DNA of 58,374 bases from Myxosarcina sp. GA_180221_E-2-1-MAG-40_15 (GTDB lineage Bacteria; Cyanobacteriota; Cyanobacteriia; Cyanobacteriales; Xenococcaceae), in the NCBI GenBank assembly GCA_020692205.1, contig JAIMKV010000024.1, forward strand, positions 1 to 58,374, read 5' to 3'. The translations under genes were made by a program, and so were the position numbers. Positions 18,237 to 28,327 of the stretch are shown piece by piece. The notes beneath the pieces were generated by a model. The model was not told the origin of the DNA. It did no database searches and worked only from the letters and a program-made list of their open reading frames with translations. The stretch's first letter is position 1. Every line of letters starts with the position of its first letter.

Positions 18237-18555
18237 TCTATTGAAGTTAAAGCTGTAAATAGTAAAGTCAGTCCTAAAAAGCCTGAAGGAGCTTATGAGT
18301 GAAATCATCTGTAGGACTGACAGTAATTAGAATATAGAATGGTTGTGGCTTTCGTATGACAAAGAAATGAATTTTTGATGACAGTTTTTTGATGAGTACT
18401 GTAGAAAATCAAAAGTTATCTAAGAACTTAAATTAGACTGTTATTTACCTGTGATAATGATATAGATTGAGAAGTTTGCGGGAAGTATAAAAATAGATGC
18501 TGATCGAACTCTACTGCATTTGATTTCTAATCATTTACTCATATAAATCACCACA
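18237..18555. other. Intergenic region between polA and sppA
   Basis: Contains the stem structure at 18267-18321 and otherwise AT-rich sequence. I see no small ORF or tRNA. Confidence 0.6.
18267..18321. repeat. 10-bp closed, three-way-junction-like structure after polA
   Basis: GTCAGTCCTA (18267-18276) and TAGGACTGAC (18312-18321) form a perfect 10-bp stem. Inside, AAGC/GCTT (18279-18294) and ATGA/TCAT (18295-18308) can form two short hairpins, a cloverleaf-like fold of 55 nt. It starts 31 bases after the polA stop. No T tract follows on either strand, so it is not a classical terminator. Confidence 0.5.
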
Positions 18556-20361
18556 ATGCGTCAATTTTTAAACCAAATTTTTGCTAGCACTATTGGTAGC
18601 ATGATTGGCTTGCTTCTTTTTATTAGCCTGGGTGCTGGCGGATTATTCTTGATCTTATTAGCTGCAATTTCTGATAAAAATACTCAAGGAATTAAAGATA
18701 AGTCAGTTTTAGTATTTGATTTATCAACCCAGATCAAAGATGCTCAATCCCCAGCTAATTTAGCTCAGGCTTTCTCTGGCAAAGAGCAAGAAATTATCAC
18801 CCTACGTCGAGTTTTGCAGTCTATTAACCAAGCAACCAAAGACGATCGCATTGTAGCCTTATTTTTAGACGGTAGAAAAGGTGATAGCCCCAACGGTTAT
18901 GCCACTACAGAAGAAGTTAGAACTGCGTTAAAAAAATTTCAAGCTGCGGGCAAGAAAATTATTACCTATGACGTAACTTTGAGTGAGGGTGACTACTATC
19001 TATCTTCTTTGGCCGATGAGGTAATTATTAATCCTATGGGCATGATGGAGTTAAATGGCTTAAGTTCCAAGCAGATGTTTTTCAAAGGCGCGCTAGAAAA
19101 ATATGGCGTAGGGGTGCAGGTAATTCGAGTTGGCGATTATAAAGCCGCCGTAGAACCATATATTCGTAACGATCTTAGTCCAGCTAATCGAGAACAAACT
19201 CAAGCCTTGTTAATCGATCTTTGGAGTAAGTTTCTCGATACCGTAGCCGACAGTAGAGGGTTAAATACCCAAAGGCTACAACAGCTAGCCAATGCTGAGG
19301 GATATCTCGAACCACAGGCAGCTAAAAAAGCAGGTTTGATCGATCAGGTTGGTTATTATGACAACGTAGCTAGCAGACTAAGACAATTAACTGGAGAAAG
19401 AAAAGCTGAAAGCACAGAAAGCTTTAGACAGATTGATTTAGGAACTTATGCCGATCGCACTATTCCCACCACCCCAGCTTCTGTCACCGCAGCCCAAAAA
19501 ATTGCCGTGATCTATGCTGAAGGCACAATTGTTGAGGGAAAAGGCAGTTTGGAAACTATAGGTGGCGATCGCTTTGCGGAAGAATTTCGTCAATTAAGAG
19601 AAGATGATAGCATTAAGGCGATCGTTTTGCGAGTCAATAGTCCTGGCGGTAGCGCCACCGCTTCCGAAGTCATTTTACGAGAAATATTGCTCACTAAAAA
19701 AGCTAAGCCCGTAATTATCTCTATGGGTAATATGGCTGCTTCTGGTGGCTATTGGATTGCTGCTGGTGCAAATCATATTTTTGCCCAAGAGAACACCATT
19801 ACAGGTTCGATTGGGGTTTTTGGCTTACTGTCTAACATTCAAGAGATTGCCAAAGAACATGGCGTTACCTGGGATGTAGTTAAAACAGGAGAATTTGCGG
19901 ATATTGATTCGAGTATACGTCCTAAAACTAAAGCAGAGTTGGCAATTTATCAAAAGTCAGTTAACAACACCTATGACTTATTTCTGAAAAAAGTAGCTCG
20001 CTATCGCCATCTCCCTGAAGCGAAAGTTAAAGAGATTGCCCAAGGCAGAGTTTGGTCGGGCAAAGCAGCACTTAAAATTGGTTTAGTCGATCGCATTGGC
20101 GGTTTAGATGATGCGATCGCCTACGCAGCCGAAAAAGCCGAATTAGGCACTAGTTGGCAATTAGAAGAATACCCCCAGAATCGCTTTGACAATAAGCTGA
20201 TTCAACATTTGTTTGACGTTAAAGCTTTAGAATCCCAAGCAGCGATCGATCCAGTGATCGCTGAATTATTAAAAATAAGACAGGAATTATCCTTACTAAA
20301 TACATTTAATGACCCCAGCGGAGTTTATGCTCGTTTACCGTTCAATTTTGAAATTGAGTGA
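18556..20361 (+). CDS. sppA: Signal peptide peptidase SppA, 67K type
   Basis: Membrane-bound serine protease that degrades cleaved signal peptides; in cyanobacteria SppA1 is also linked to light acclimation. It is 601 residues long with an N-terminal membrane anchor (about 15-40) and two tandem S49 domains. The Lys general base is Lys196 (GDYKAAVEPY) in the first domain. The Ser nucleophile is Ser396 (NMAASGGYW) in the second. This is the long, self-contained double-domain form. Confidence 0.93.
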   Translation: MRQFLNQIFASTIGSMIGLLLFISLGAGGLFLILLAAISDKNTQGIKDKSVLVFDLSTQIKDAQSPANLAQAFSGKEQEIITLRRVLQSINQATKDDRIVALFLDGRKGDSPNGYATTEEVRTALKKFQAAGKKIITYDVTLSEGDYYLSSLADEVIINPMGMMELNGLSSKQMFFKGALEKYGVGVQVIRVGDYKAAVEPYIRNDLSPANREQTQALLIDLWSKFLDTVADSRGLNTQRLQQLANAEGYLEPQAAKKAGLIDQVGYYDNVASRLRQLTGERKAESTESFRQIDLGTYADRTIPTTPASVTAAQKIAVIYAEGTIVEGKGSLETIGGDRFAEEFRQLREDDSIKAIVLRVNSPGGSATASEVILREILLTKKAKPVIISMGNMAASGGYWIAAGANHIFAQENTITGSIGVFGLLSNIQEIAKEHGVTWDVVKTGEFADIDSSIRPKTKAELAIYQKSVNNTYDLFLKKVARYRHLPEAKVKEIAQGRVWSGKAALKIGLVDRIGGLDDAIAYAAEKAELGTSWQLEEYPQNRFDNKLIQHLFDVKALESQAAIDPVIAELLKIRQELSLLNTFNDPSGVYARLPFNFEIE

Positions 20362-20554
20362 TTATCTCCCCTGGCACAAATCAAACTAACTTAATCGAAT
20401 CTTCCACAAGCTGTTTAACTAAGATAATTACAGACTTGGGTTATCCTCGAAAAATTTAGACTAGGGCAAATTAGCTGACATTTACCTACAAATTGGCTGT
20501 AATTTCTCGACAAAATAGGTTATCAAGATATATGTTCGGCTCAAAAATAAAAGG

Positions 20555-21901
20555 ATGCAACTATTAGAACGAGTTCGTTTGGGTTTGGCTGTAGGGATAG
20601 CAAAAACAGTTACAGGAGTAGTGCGATCGCTTCGTTTAGGTGCTGCTTCGGTTTTACCAGGAGAAATATCTCGTCGTCTCCATCCTCAGCTTTTACCGCT
20701 GTTGTTTGAACAGGTAAGCCAGGGGGTAATTTTAGTAGTCGGGACAAATGGCAAAACCACTACCGCTTTATTGTTAAAGCAGATTTTGAGCGACTGCGGT
20801 TTTGAGGTAGTTCACAATTCTAGCGGTGCTAACTTAATCAACGGTTTGATTAGTGCTTTGCTTGGTAGCGCCGACATTACAGGCAAAATTTCTGCCGATT
20901 ATGCCATCCTCGAAGTTGATGAAAACATTTTGCCTCTGGTATTAAAAGATTGTCAGCCAAAATATATTCTGGCGTTAAATTTATTTCGCGATCAGCTAGA
21001 TCGATATGGTGAAGTCGACACGATCGCCCAACGCTGGTTTAAAGCAATAACTTCTTTGTCAGCAGACACGACTATTGTTTTGAATGCAGACGATCCTACC
21101 TTGGCTAATTTGGGACAGCAACTGAGTCAACCAGTACTTTATTTTGGACTAAATGAACCTGAACTATATCTTGATGAGATTCCTCATGCAGTTGATTCCA
21201 TCTATTGTCCTCGCTGTGGACATCTTTTAGATTATCAAGGAGTTTATTTATCCCATTTAGGTGATTACCACTGTCCCAGCTGTGGTTTTGCCAAGAGTCA
21301 AATTGCCTTAGATAGCCAAGAACATCCCCAAATTTTAATTGGCGTATATAACAAGTATAATACCCTAGCAGCAAGTGTATTAACCCAAAAAATTGGTATT
21401 AAAACCGAAGCTATCTTTGAGACGATTAAAAACTTTAAAGCTGCCTTTGGTCGTGCCGAAGAACTAGAAATTGACCAAAAGCAAGTCCGCATTATGTTAG
21501 CCAAAAATCCTGTAGGAATGAATGAAACTATTCGAGCCGTTAATCAGATTAAGAAGACAGGTAAATCCCCTGTAACTCTCTTAGTCTTAAACGATCGCAT
21601 TCCTGATGGTACTGATGTTTCTTGGATTTGGGATGTAGATACAGAGGAGTTGGTGGAGTTGGGGGAAACTTTAATTGTTAGTGGCGATCGCGTTTATGAT
21701 CTAGCATTAAGACTTACCTATAGCTCTGAATCAATCGATGTCGCCCAAACCAATTTTGAACTAATCGTCAAAGAACATCTCCCAGACGCGATCAATACTG
21801 CATTGAAATCCACAAAACCAACGGAAACGTTACATATTATCCCTACCTATTCCGCCATGCTAGAGGTTAGGGAAATTCTCGTTGGACGTAAAATTCTTTG
21901 A
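20555..21901 (+). CDS. MurT-type Mur ligase (lipid II isoglutaminyl synthase catalytic subunit family)
   Basis: ATP-dependent Mur ligase-like enzyme of 448 residues. The P-loop GTNGKTT is at 63-69. A central zinc ribbon has Cys218/Cys221 (CPRCG) and Cys240/Cys243 (CPSCG). The C-terminal DUF1727 domain is present. In Gram-positive bacteria MurT pairs with the glutaminase GatD to amidate D-Glu of lipid II. The usual gatD partner is not adjacent: the next gene is on the opposite strand and unrelated. AAGG lies 5-8 bases before the ATG. The role in cyanobacterial wall synthesis is inference. Confidence 0.88.
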   Translation: MQLLERVRLGLAVGIAKTVTGVVRSLRLGAASVLPGEISRRLHPQLLPLLFEQVSQGVILVVGTNGKTTTALLLKQILSDCGFEVVHNSSGANLINGLISALLGSADITGKISADYAILEVDENILPLVLKDCQPKYILALNLFRDQLDRYGEVDTIAQRWFKAITSLSADTTIVLNADDPTLANLGQQLSQPVLYFGLNEPELYLDEIPHAVDSIYCPRCGHLLDYQGVYLSHLGDYHCPSCGFAKSQIALDSQEHPQILIGVYNKYNTLAASVLTQKIGIKTEAIFETIKNFKAAFGRAEELEIDQKQVRIMLAKNPVGMNETIRAVNQIKKTGKSPVTLLVLNDRIPDGTDVSWIWDVDTEELVELGETLIVSGDRVYDLALRLTYSSESIDVAQTNFELIVKEHLPDAINTALKSTKPTETLHIIPTYSAMLEVREILVGRKIL

Positions 21902-21953
21902 TGTTTAAATGATCATAATCTATATTTCTACGCGAGAGCCAAATATTTACAGT

Positions 21954-21981
21954 CTTCCCTCGACTGTCTTAGTTGAGGAAG
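21954..21981. terminator. Hairpin between convergent murT-like and CAP/PPC genes
   Basis: CTTCC-CTCGACT pairs with AGTTGAG-GAAG across a 5-base loop, 11 bp with one bulge and one wobble. On the plus strand AATAATTTT follows. It is a plausible end of murT-like transcription and may serve both convergent genes. Confidence 0.5.
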
Positions 21982-22001
21982 AATAATTTTCCAGCTGTCA
22001 A

Positions 22002-23417
22002 TTATTCTCTTAGCGGATTCACCTTCAGCATATAATTTCCTCTGCCAGCTTCATCATAAGTGTTAACAATAATGTTATAAACGCCGTCTTCTGGAAGAGT
22101 TACTTGAATCTGAGAATTGCTATTGTCTGGACTAATATCGTCATTTTCTTTGATCGTGTTGCCATTAGTGTCAACTAAAGCTAAAAAAGTATCAAATTCA
22201 TCGCTTTCTAAATAGATAGTAAAAGAATCACCTGCTTTACCTTCCAAAGGATAAAAATCATACAAACTACCATCATCAGCGATGACGCGATCGCCCTCTT
22301 CTAATGCACCTCGCTCGACTTTTGCTTCGAGGAATGAATCAGAGTTAGTTGCAACTTGCTCGGAATTTTCATCGATTGACTCACTGACTTCCGTTTCTGG
22401 CTTCGCTGCTTCTGGCGATGCTTCTAGTTGTTCCTCACTCGACTCTGGCTCAGATTCTGACTGGGGTGATTCTGCTTCACTCTCACTATCGGACAATTCT
22501 GCGTCTATCTCAGACTCAGCCTGAGCAATTTCCGATTCTGATTCCTGACTAGGGGTTGCTTCACTGCTAACAGAAGGTGTTGGAGGGGCTTGTGGTTGGG
22601 GTGGCTGAGGTAATTGTACCACAGCAGTATCGGTAGCTTCTGAGGAAGGGGTGACGGGTGTTGCTTGAGGTTCAGGAGTTGGTTCAGCATTGGGTTGCGG
22701 CTCGTTTGTAGTTGCTGTATTGGATACCGCAGCCTCGCTGTCGGTTGTTACTGTAGCTTCTGGTTTGACCTCTGCCACATCAGCGATCGCCGAATCCGAA
22801 TAGGCGATCGCACATACTTTGGCGTATCTCGGATCGGGCTTGCAAACAACTCCTGTATTTTCGGCCTCTGGACTCAAAAGACTCTGACGACGACGACGAT
22901 CTGGAAATAAGTCATCTACCACCAATCCCATCACTATCCCCGCCGCAGTTTTTCGACCGTAGCTAAAGTATTGAATATTGTTAGCAGTGGCGAAATTTTC
23001 TAGTTCAGATGTAGCATTAGCAGCAGTTTGCGCGGAAATTTCTAGGGGAGGTAAAGGGGGTTGCTCTTTAAGTACAGCGATCGCTTCATTAAGTGCTGTT
23101 CGTCCTTTATTGGTTCTAATCGGCTTTTCTCCAGGAAATCTCAGCCAAATGCCATCATAGTATTGTTTTTGGTCTTCAAGCCACCGAGCATAACCTTGAG
23201 GATTGGTTCTAACCCGATTAATTTCTGATAAGATTTCAGGCTCTAAAGCAGTTGAAGCGATATTGGTATTAGCAGCCTGTTTACTATCTAACTGATTGGT
23301 AACGACTTGGGCAATTGAGCTAGATGGTTGAATTGTCAAAGCCAAATGAACTGTGAGACTAAAGATCCAAAGTTGCCAACCAGGAAAATAATCTTGAATC
23401 ATCTTAGTTTTACGCAT
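22002..23417 (-). CDS. Exported CAP-like protein with C-terminal PPC domain
   Basis: Exported protein of 471 residues. A hydrophobic signal or anchor (about 12-37) is followed by a CAP/SCP-PR1-like domain (about 55-210). A long Pro/Ser/Glu-rich, repetitive linker (about 215-345) then leads to a bacterial pre-peptidase C-terminal (PPC) beta-sandwich at about 360-470. The CAP domain keeps the EILSEINRVR opening and ends KVCAIAYS but lacks the His residues of the classical HFSH core, so it looks degenerate. Likely periplasmic or surface-located; function unknown. Confidence 0.75.
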   Translation of the reverse strand: MRKTKMIQDYFPGWQLWIFSLTVHLALTIQPSSSIAQVVTNQLDSKQAANTNIASTALEPEILSEINRVRTNPQGYARWLEDQKQYYDGIWLRFPGEKPIRTNKGRTALNEAIAVLKEQPPLPPLEISAQTAANATSELENFATANNIQYFSYGRKTAAGIVMGLVVDDLFPDRRRRQSLLSPEAENTGVVCKPDPRYAKVCAIAYSDSAIADVAEVKPEATVTTDSEAAVSNTATTNEPQPNAEPTPEPQATPVTPSSEATDTAVVQLPQPPQPQAPPTPSVSSEATPSQESESEIAQAESEIDAELSDSESEAESPQSESEPESSEEQLEASPEAAKPETEVSESIDENSEQVATNSDSFLEAKVERGALEEGDRVIADDGSLYDFYPLEGKAGDSFTIYLESDEFDTFLALVDTNGNTIKENDDISPDNSNSQIQVTLPEDGVYNIIVNTYDEAGRGNYMLKVNPLRE

Positions 23418-23556
23418 TGTCTAACCTCTTTCACGATGAAGCAAAAGCCCTCTTCGTACAACAAGCCTATGTTAGCTCAAGTTTACTCAGCAGATAAGTA
23501 TTAAACTATTCGTGACAAGTTAAGTAAGGTACTGCGATGTTTGTCAACTAATTTTA

Positions 23557-23577
23557 AGCTATTAGCTATTAGCTTTT
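23557..23577. repeat. AGCTATT heptad tandem repeat
   Basis: Two perfect AGCTATT units and a third imperfect one (AGCTTTT) lie between the CAP/PPC and metal-sensor genes. This is a short tandem heptad of the type scattered through cyanobacterial intergenic DNA. Confidence 0.55.
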
Positions 23578-23600
23578 AATTGCTTTAATCAATCTCGAGT

Positions 23601-23933
23601 TTAGGGTAAAAATCGATTCAAAGCGTCTTTTAATTCTTTTATTTCTGCTTCTAGATTTCCTTGATCGGCTGCACGAACTAAACACTCTTCCAGATGATCT
23701 TCCAAAATAATTTTAGCCACGCTAGAAATTGCTCCTTTTACTGCTGCAATTTGATTGAGAACCTCTGGACAAGGACGATGTTCACTAACCATGGTCTTGA
23801 TGCCACGAACATGACCTTCAATACGAGATAAACGATTAATAATTTGTCTTAAAGATTCTTCATCATGAACGTGAGGCGAAATATTCAAAGTGTTAAGCGA
23901 AGAACTTTTAGAAGAGTCTACTTTTTTAGTCAT
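23601..23933 (-). CDS. CsoR/RcnR-family metal-sensing repressor, InrS-like
   Basis: All-helical DNA-binding metal sensor of 110 residues, formerly DUF156. The sensing Cys-His-Cys set is Cys55, His80 and Cys84. An N-terminal pair His21/His23 is also present. A His in the N-terminal tail plus Cys-His-Cys matches InrS, the nickel sensor of Synechocystis, better than copper CsoR, which lacks the N-terminal His. InrS represses a nickel exporter; no exporter gene is adjacent here. The metal assignment is inference from the ligand pattern. Confidence 0.85.
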   Translation of the reverse strand: MTKKVDSSKSSSLNTLNISPHVHDEESLRQIINRLSRIEGHVRGIKTMVSEHRPCPEVLNQIAAVKGAISSVAKIILEDHLEECLVRAADQGNLEAEIKELKDALNRFLP

Positions 23934-24103
23934 GCAATTATCTACAATCTCTAAACAGCAAAAAGAGGTGAATTTCGGTTAACGTAAGGGTCAATCAAGA
24001 TAAAAATGAATGGTTTAGAGAGCAAGCGATCGCCATAGTCTGAATTTGGTGTTTAGCCCCAAAGGTTCAGCAATTATTCTTATATTGTAGATAAATCTAC
24101 AGT

Positions 24104-24162
24104 AAAAAAGAGCGATACAATGATGTCTTAAAGATTACTCCTTATTCATCGTCACATCGCTC
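24104..24162 (-). terminator. Putative terminator of the rpoBC1C2 operon
   Basis: On the minus strand GAGCGAT and ATCGCTC form a 7-bp stem, with ATGA/TCAT pairing inside, followed by TTTTTT. The loop is long (39 nt). It lies about 195 bases past the rpoC2 stop. Position and T run favour a terminator. Confidence 0.5.
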
Positions 24163-24270
24163 ATAATAAATTTCTTTACCAAGGGCGGTAGTCGTAGCTA
24201 TCCCCTCGCAACATGGACGACCTGCTGCCTTTAATAGTGAACAGTACGCCCCGCAGTCGTATGATTTCAA
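24142..24270 (-). CDS. Possible 42-codon Cys-rich mini-ORF after rpoC2
   Basis: A minus-strand frame opens with TTG (24268-24270), preceded by AGGCGG, and runs 42 codons with five Cys (including CGAYC and PCC) to a TAA at 24142-24144, inside the terminator stem region. The segment is clearly richer in G+C than the flanks. It may be a real small protein, part of a structured RNA, or chance. I do not recognise the sequence. Confidence 0.2.
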   Translation of the reverse strand: MKSYDCGAYCSLLKAAGRPCCEGIATTTALGKEIYYERCDDE

Positions 24271-24355
24271 TGCCCGCCTACTTTTTAGGACAATATATCA
24301 TTGACTAGCTCGGGGTTAAAGATGGCACTAGATGCTATTTCTGAGAATCTTTCGC

Positions 24356-27300
24356 CTAGTCTGGCGAGCCGTCTAAGCCCGTTGCCAAATCTCTTGCTGT
24401 TTGATCATCCAAAATCATGTTTTCATCATCACTCAAATTTTTATAAGAGCGACGAAGATCGGTTTCTGAATTGTTATTTAGCTCTTCTGCTAGGCGATAA
24501 GATTCAAAATCATCACCATAACCATATACCGCATTACTCCGCATTCCAGAATCTAGGTCACTACGACTATTCATCGGTTCTTCTGTAGTATTAAAGCCAG
24601 TTCCCGCCGGGATTAGACGACCGATAATGACGTTTTCCTTGAGTCCTCTCAACCAGTCCGATTTGCCTTCAATTGCTGCCTCGGTCAAGACTCTGGTTGT
24701 TTCTTGGAAAGAAGCTGCTGAAATAAAGCTATCAGTATTAAGTGAAGCTTTAGTAATACCTAATAATACTGGGGTGTACTGAGCTGGCGCTCCACCAGTA
24801 ATTGACATCGCTTCGTTTACCTGCTCAATCTGGCGTAGTTCCAGCAGTTCGCCTGGAAGAATAATCGTATCTCCTCCATCATCAATTCTAACTTTAGCAG
24901 TCATTTGTTTAACAATCACTTCAATATGTTTGTCTGAAATATCAATACCCTGACTCTGATATACGGACTGTACTTGGCGCACTAAGAATAACTGTGCTTT
25001 CTGTAAACCAATCATCGAAGCTTCATAGCATCCTTTTTCTGGCAGATGATAGTTGAAATAAGTCTCCAAAATTTCATGAGGATTTGCAGGTCCATCGGTC
25101 AATGGTTCTCCCGCCTCGACAATTTGACCATCACTAACTATGGCATTTTGTCCTGGTTTAATCGGATAGTCGCTGATCACGCCATCCTCTTCAATAATTT
25201 TGATATCTACGGTTTCATTTTCTTCATAGACTACCTGACAAACTCCCGAGCTACGGCTGAGGATACACCCTTCTTTTGGTTTACGAGCTTCAAGCAATTC
25301 TTCAATCCGAGGTAGACCTTGAATAATATCCCCAGTTTTTGAACGTTCAAAAACCAGTAATACCAGATTATCGCCACGTTGGACTAAATCACCATGGTCA
25401 ATATGAAGTACTGCACCCTGAGATACGCGGTATGGGCGAGTATGACGCAAGACTACAGTAGTTTTACCAGCTTGCTCGCTTATTGCGACCACTTGACCCG
25501 AATTTTCTAACCTTACTCCATCAGCAATCTGAGTATTGGAAACCAGCAAGTCTCCTTGTTTATAGTTACATTCACTTTGAGGAATATCCAATTCATAAGT
25601 AACTACATCGCTATCTCGAACAATCAGGATGCGGCGAATTGCCTCAGCTCCCTCTTTGATACCTTGAACCTCTCCCGCAGATTTACAGAGAATTTCGGTG
25701 CGAGCAATAGTTGCGCCTTTGGCAATCTCTTCCCCGTCATGTACTAACACTCTAGTTTGAATTTCGCCACTATGAGGATCAACATCAGTATCTCTTCTCA
25801 GAACCAAAGATTCCAAAATTACCATTTGGAGTCTTTGAGTATCCGAGTTGTCTTCATCAGGCTGTAGCTCAATATCAGCACTAAGGTTAGCGATCACATC
25901 ATGTTCTTCTGTCGTCTCAATCTCTAGAACCAATTGAGTACTTAATAGTGACAGGCTACTAACAGATTTAACCCGTTCTCCGTCTTTGTAAAAGATTCTT
26001 TGAACTGAACGCAGTTCGATCTGACGACCATCATCTTGATTGATCGAAGCCTGAGAAGGAATTGAAGGTTGATCTGCCACCTCAAATTCTTGAACAGGAC
26101 GCAAAATCAAGGCTGTTCCTTCAGTCGTCTCAATGACTTCGCCATACCTTAGCTCTTGAGCGACAACTCCTGGCAATACTTCTGTACCTGGCTGAATTAG
26201 TTGTTCATGCCATTCATTTTTCGGATCGTCGATCTGGTGAATTTCTCCAGGTTTAATAATAATTTCTCGTAAAATATCATTCTTTTGAACCACCTCGGCA
26301 ATCCCTGAAGATTGACAGAAAATATCTTTGACTACTTCTGTCCCAGCCTCAACATATTCACCATCTTCGACAATCAACAAGGAAATATCTTTATTGACTT
26401 CATGACTTTCTTCTGGGATCCAGAGTAAAGTACCGCCTTGTTCTACTTCATAACCTTGTTTACGGTTACCTTTGCCAACGGTAATACCACCATATTTAAT
26501 GATTCCGCCCGTTTCAGTACGATAAAAGTCGTCAATTAGCTCGGCAACAACCTGTTTGTTTTGCACCTTAGTTCCAGGAGCCGCCTTAAGCAAGAATTTG
26601 CGATCGTCGGCAGTGTAAATAATATACTGCTCGCGACCACCATCACTTTCAATTTTGACCTTTGCCTGATCTAAAGATACCGAGGCGGTGACAATTTCAA
26701 TTTCACGGCTATCAGAAACCATTCTGACCACACCACCATTGGCAGCGGTAAGTCTGGTTTGAGCCAAAATGTCGCCTGGCTTGACTTTATCGCCATTTTT
26801 CACACTTGCTTCTGCTCCAGGAAGTAGATTATACACTTCCCCTGATAAAACCCAAAGTAGCCCAGGTCTTTGAGCTATACGAGTAGTATTACCCTGACGA
26901 TCTTTTTTGTCTTCAGGAACAAGATCGGCAAAGACAATTTCTCCCGCCAAGTCCGAAGTTACGTCTTTGGCTGCTTTCTCGGTCGATTTTTGTACCTTGG
27001 CTTTAGCAACTTCCACTAAGAGCTGACCTTTTTTGACCTCTTCCCCATCTTCGACATAAATTAAAGAACCAGCAGTTAGGGCCGTATTCACTGCTTTACC
27101 TTTTTTAGGAACTAACCTAATGTCACCAATGGTTTCTACCTGATTTCTTTCATCACCATGACGGGTACGGATTTGACGAGTGGATAAACCCTTGCCAAAT
27201 TCAACTTTTCCATCGGCTTTGGCGCGAATTTGACGGGCGACCTCTCCTGTAAATACACCGCCAGTATGGAAGGTACGCATGGTCAACTGAGTACCAGGTT

Positions 27301-28270
27301 CTCCAATGGATTGAGCCGCAATAATCCCTACGGCTTCTCCCATATCCACCATGTGTCCGTGAGCTAGACTCCAACCATAACAGTGTTGGCATACAGAACG
27401 AGCTGCTTCGCAGGTTAGAGGCGATCGCACCATCACTTCTTCAACGCGATCGCCGATCTCTTGAGCCAACTCCTGATCCATATGCTGGTTACGAGTCGCA
27501 ATTACCTCCCCTGTTTTATCGTCTACTGCATCTCTAGCAAGCACTCTACCAAGAAGACGATCTGAAAGCTGAATTAAGGTGCGATCGCCATCTTTCATCG
27601 CTCGGAGATTAATCCCTCGTTCTGTACCGCAATCTACCTCTCGTACAATCACGTCTTGAGCAACATCAACTAAACGGCGAGTTAAATAACCTGAGTCCGC
27701 CGTGCGTAGTGCTGTATCAACCAAACCTTTTCGCGCACCATAAGAAGAAATAATATATTCAGTTACAGTTAGTCCTTCGCGGAAATTGGTTTTGATTGGT
27801 AAGTCAATAATTTCTCCCTGAGGATCGGCCATCAAGCCACGCATTCCGACCAGTTGACGTACTTGAGAGAGATTCCCCCTTGCACCACTAAACGCCATCA
27901 TATAAACAGAGTTAAGCGGATCAGTAGCACGGAAATTAGTTACCACCTCATCTTTAAGATTCTCTGAAGTACTATTCCAGGTATCAATCACCTTTTGGAA
28001 ACGCTCTACCTCAGTAATTTCCCCACGGGCATAACGCTCCTCGGTCTCTCTAATTTCTACTTCTGCTGCTTCGAGCAGTTCAGCTTTGATTGGTGGTACT
28101 TTCAAATCGTCTACGCTAATTGAAACTCCCGCTATTGTGGCGTAACGGAAGCCCAATTCTTTTAGAGAATCGGCTACGGTAGCGCTATGCGCCGAACCAT
28201 ACTCCGTAAATGCCAACGCCATCAGCTTTTTAAGACGACCTTTATCAACGATGTGATTATAAAATTTCAT
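24356..28270 (-). CDS. rpoC2: RNA polymerase subunit beta''
   Basis: C-terminal part of the split cyanobacterial/plastid beta' subunit, 1304 residues. It contains the start of the split at the bridge-helix region ([21 protein letters not shown], then [19 protein letters not shown] and the trigger-loop context). A second zinc cluster follows (CGTERG, then [13 protein letters not shown]), then the very long cyanobacterial insertion SI3 (about 340-1000) built from repeated beta-barrel sandwich modules, and the C-terminal [11 protein letters not shown] block. It follows rpoC1 after 57 bases. Confidence 0.98.
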   Translation of the reverse strand: MKFYNHIVDKGRLKKLMALAFTEYGSAHSATVADSLKELGFRYATIAGVSISVDDLKVPPIKAELLEAAEVEIRETEERYARGEITEVERFQKVIDTWNSTSENLKDEVVTNFRATDPLNSVYMMAFSGARGNLSQVRQLVGMRGLMADPQGEIIDLPIKTNFREGLTVTEYIISSYGARKGLVDTALRTADSGYLTRRLVDVAQDVIVREVDCGTERGINLRAMKDGDRTLIQLSDRLLGRVLARDAVDDKTGEVIATRNQHMDQELAQEIGDRVEEVMVRSPLTCEAARSVCQHCYGWSLAHGHMVDMGEAVGIIAAQSIGEPGTQLTMRTFHTGGVFTGEVARQIRAKADGKVEFGKGLSTRQIRTRHGDERNQVETIGDIRLVPKKGKAVNTALTAGSLIYVEDGEEVKKGQLLVEVAKAKVQKSTEKAAKDVTSDLAGEIVFADLVPEDKKDRQGNTTRIAQRPGLLWVLSGEVYNLLPGAEASVKNGDKVKPGDILAQTRLTAANGGVVRMVSDSREIEIVTASVSLDQAKVKIESDGGREQYIIYTADDRKFLLKAAPGTKVQNKQVVAELIDDFYRTETGGIIKYGGITVGKGNRKQGYEVEQGGTLLWIPEESHEVNKDISLLIVEDGEYVEAGTEVVKDIFCQSSGIAEVVQKNDILREIIIKPGEIHQIDDPKNEWHEQLIQPGTEVLPGVVAQELRYGEVIETTEGTALILRPVQEFEVADQPSIPSQASINQDDGRQIELRSVQRIFYKDGERVKSVSSLSLLSTQLVLEIETTEEHDVIANLSADIELQPDEDNSDTQRLQMVILESLVLRRDTDVDPHSGEIQTRVLVHDGEEIAKGATIARTEILCKSAGEVQGIKEGAEAIRRILIVRDSDVVTYELDIPQSECNYKQGDLLVSNTQIADGVRLENSGQVVAISEQAGKTTVVLRHTRPYRVSQGAVLHIDHGDLVQRGDNLVLLVFERSKTGDIIQGLPRIEELLEARKPKEGCILSRSSGVCQVVYEENETVDIKIIEEDGVISDYPIKPGQNAIVSDGQIVEAGEPLTDGPANPHEILETYFNYHLPEKGCYEASMIGLQKAQLFLVRQVQSVYQSQGIDISDKHIEVIVKQMTAKVRIDDGGDTIILPGELLELRQIEQVNEAMSITGGAPAQYTPVLLGITKASLNTDSFISAASFQETTRVLTEAAIEGKSDWLRGLKENVIIGRLIPAGTGFNTTEEPMNSRSDLDSGMRSNAVYGYGDDFESYRLAEELNNNSETDLRRSYKNLSDDENMILDDQTARDLATGLDGSPD

Positions 28271-28327
28271 TCTTGGTTTTCCAGTTTCTAGCTACTAAAA
28301 CTTGTTGATTCGAGACTGGCATTTTGC

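Larger units (their letters stand above)
23934..24355. other. Region between rpoC2 and the metal-sensor gene
   Basis: On the minus strand this is the 3' side of rpoC2. It contains a GC-rich segment (about 24180-24285), a terminator-like hairpin (24104-24162) and a short palindrome, TGTAGAT-AA-ATCTACA (24086-24101), upstream of the csoR-like gene. No tRNA is seen. Confidence 0.55.

Noticed and set aside
18279-18321. Hammerhead-ribozyme-like core (CTGAAGG and GAAA) in the post-polA element
   Set aside because: The conserved A9 of CUGANGA is a G here, and after GAAA there is no stem III hairpin or proper cleavage triplet, so the fold does not fit.
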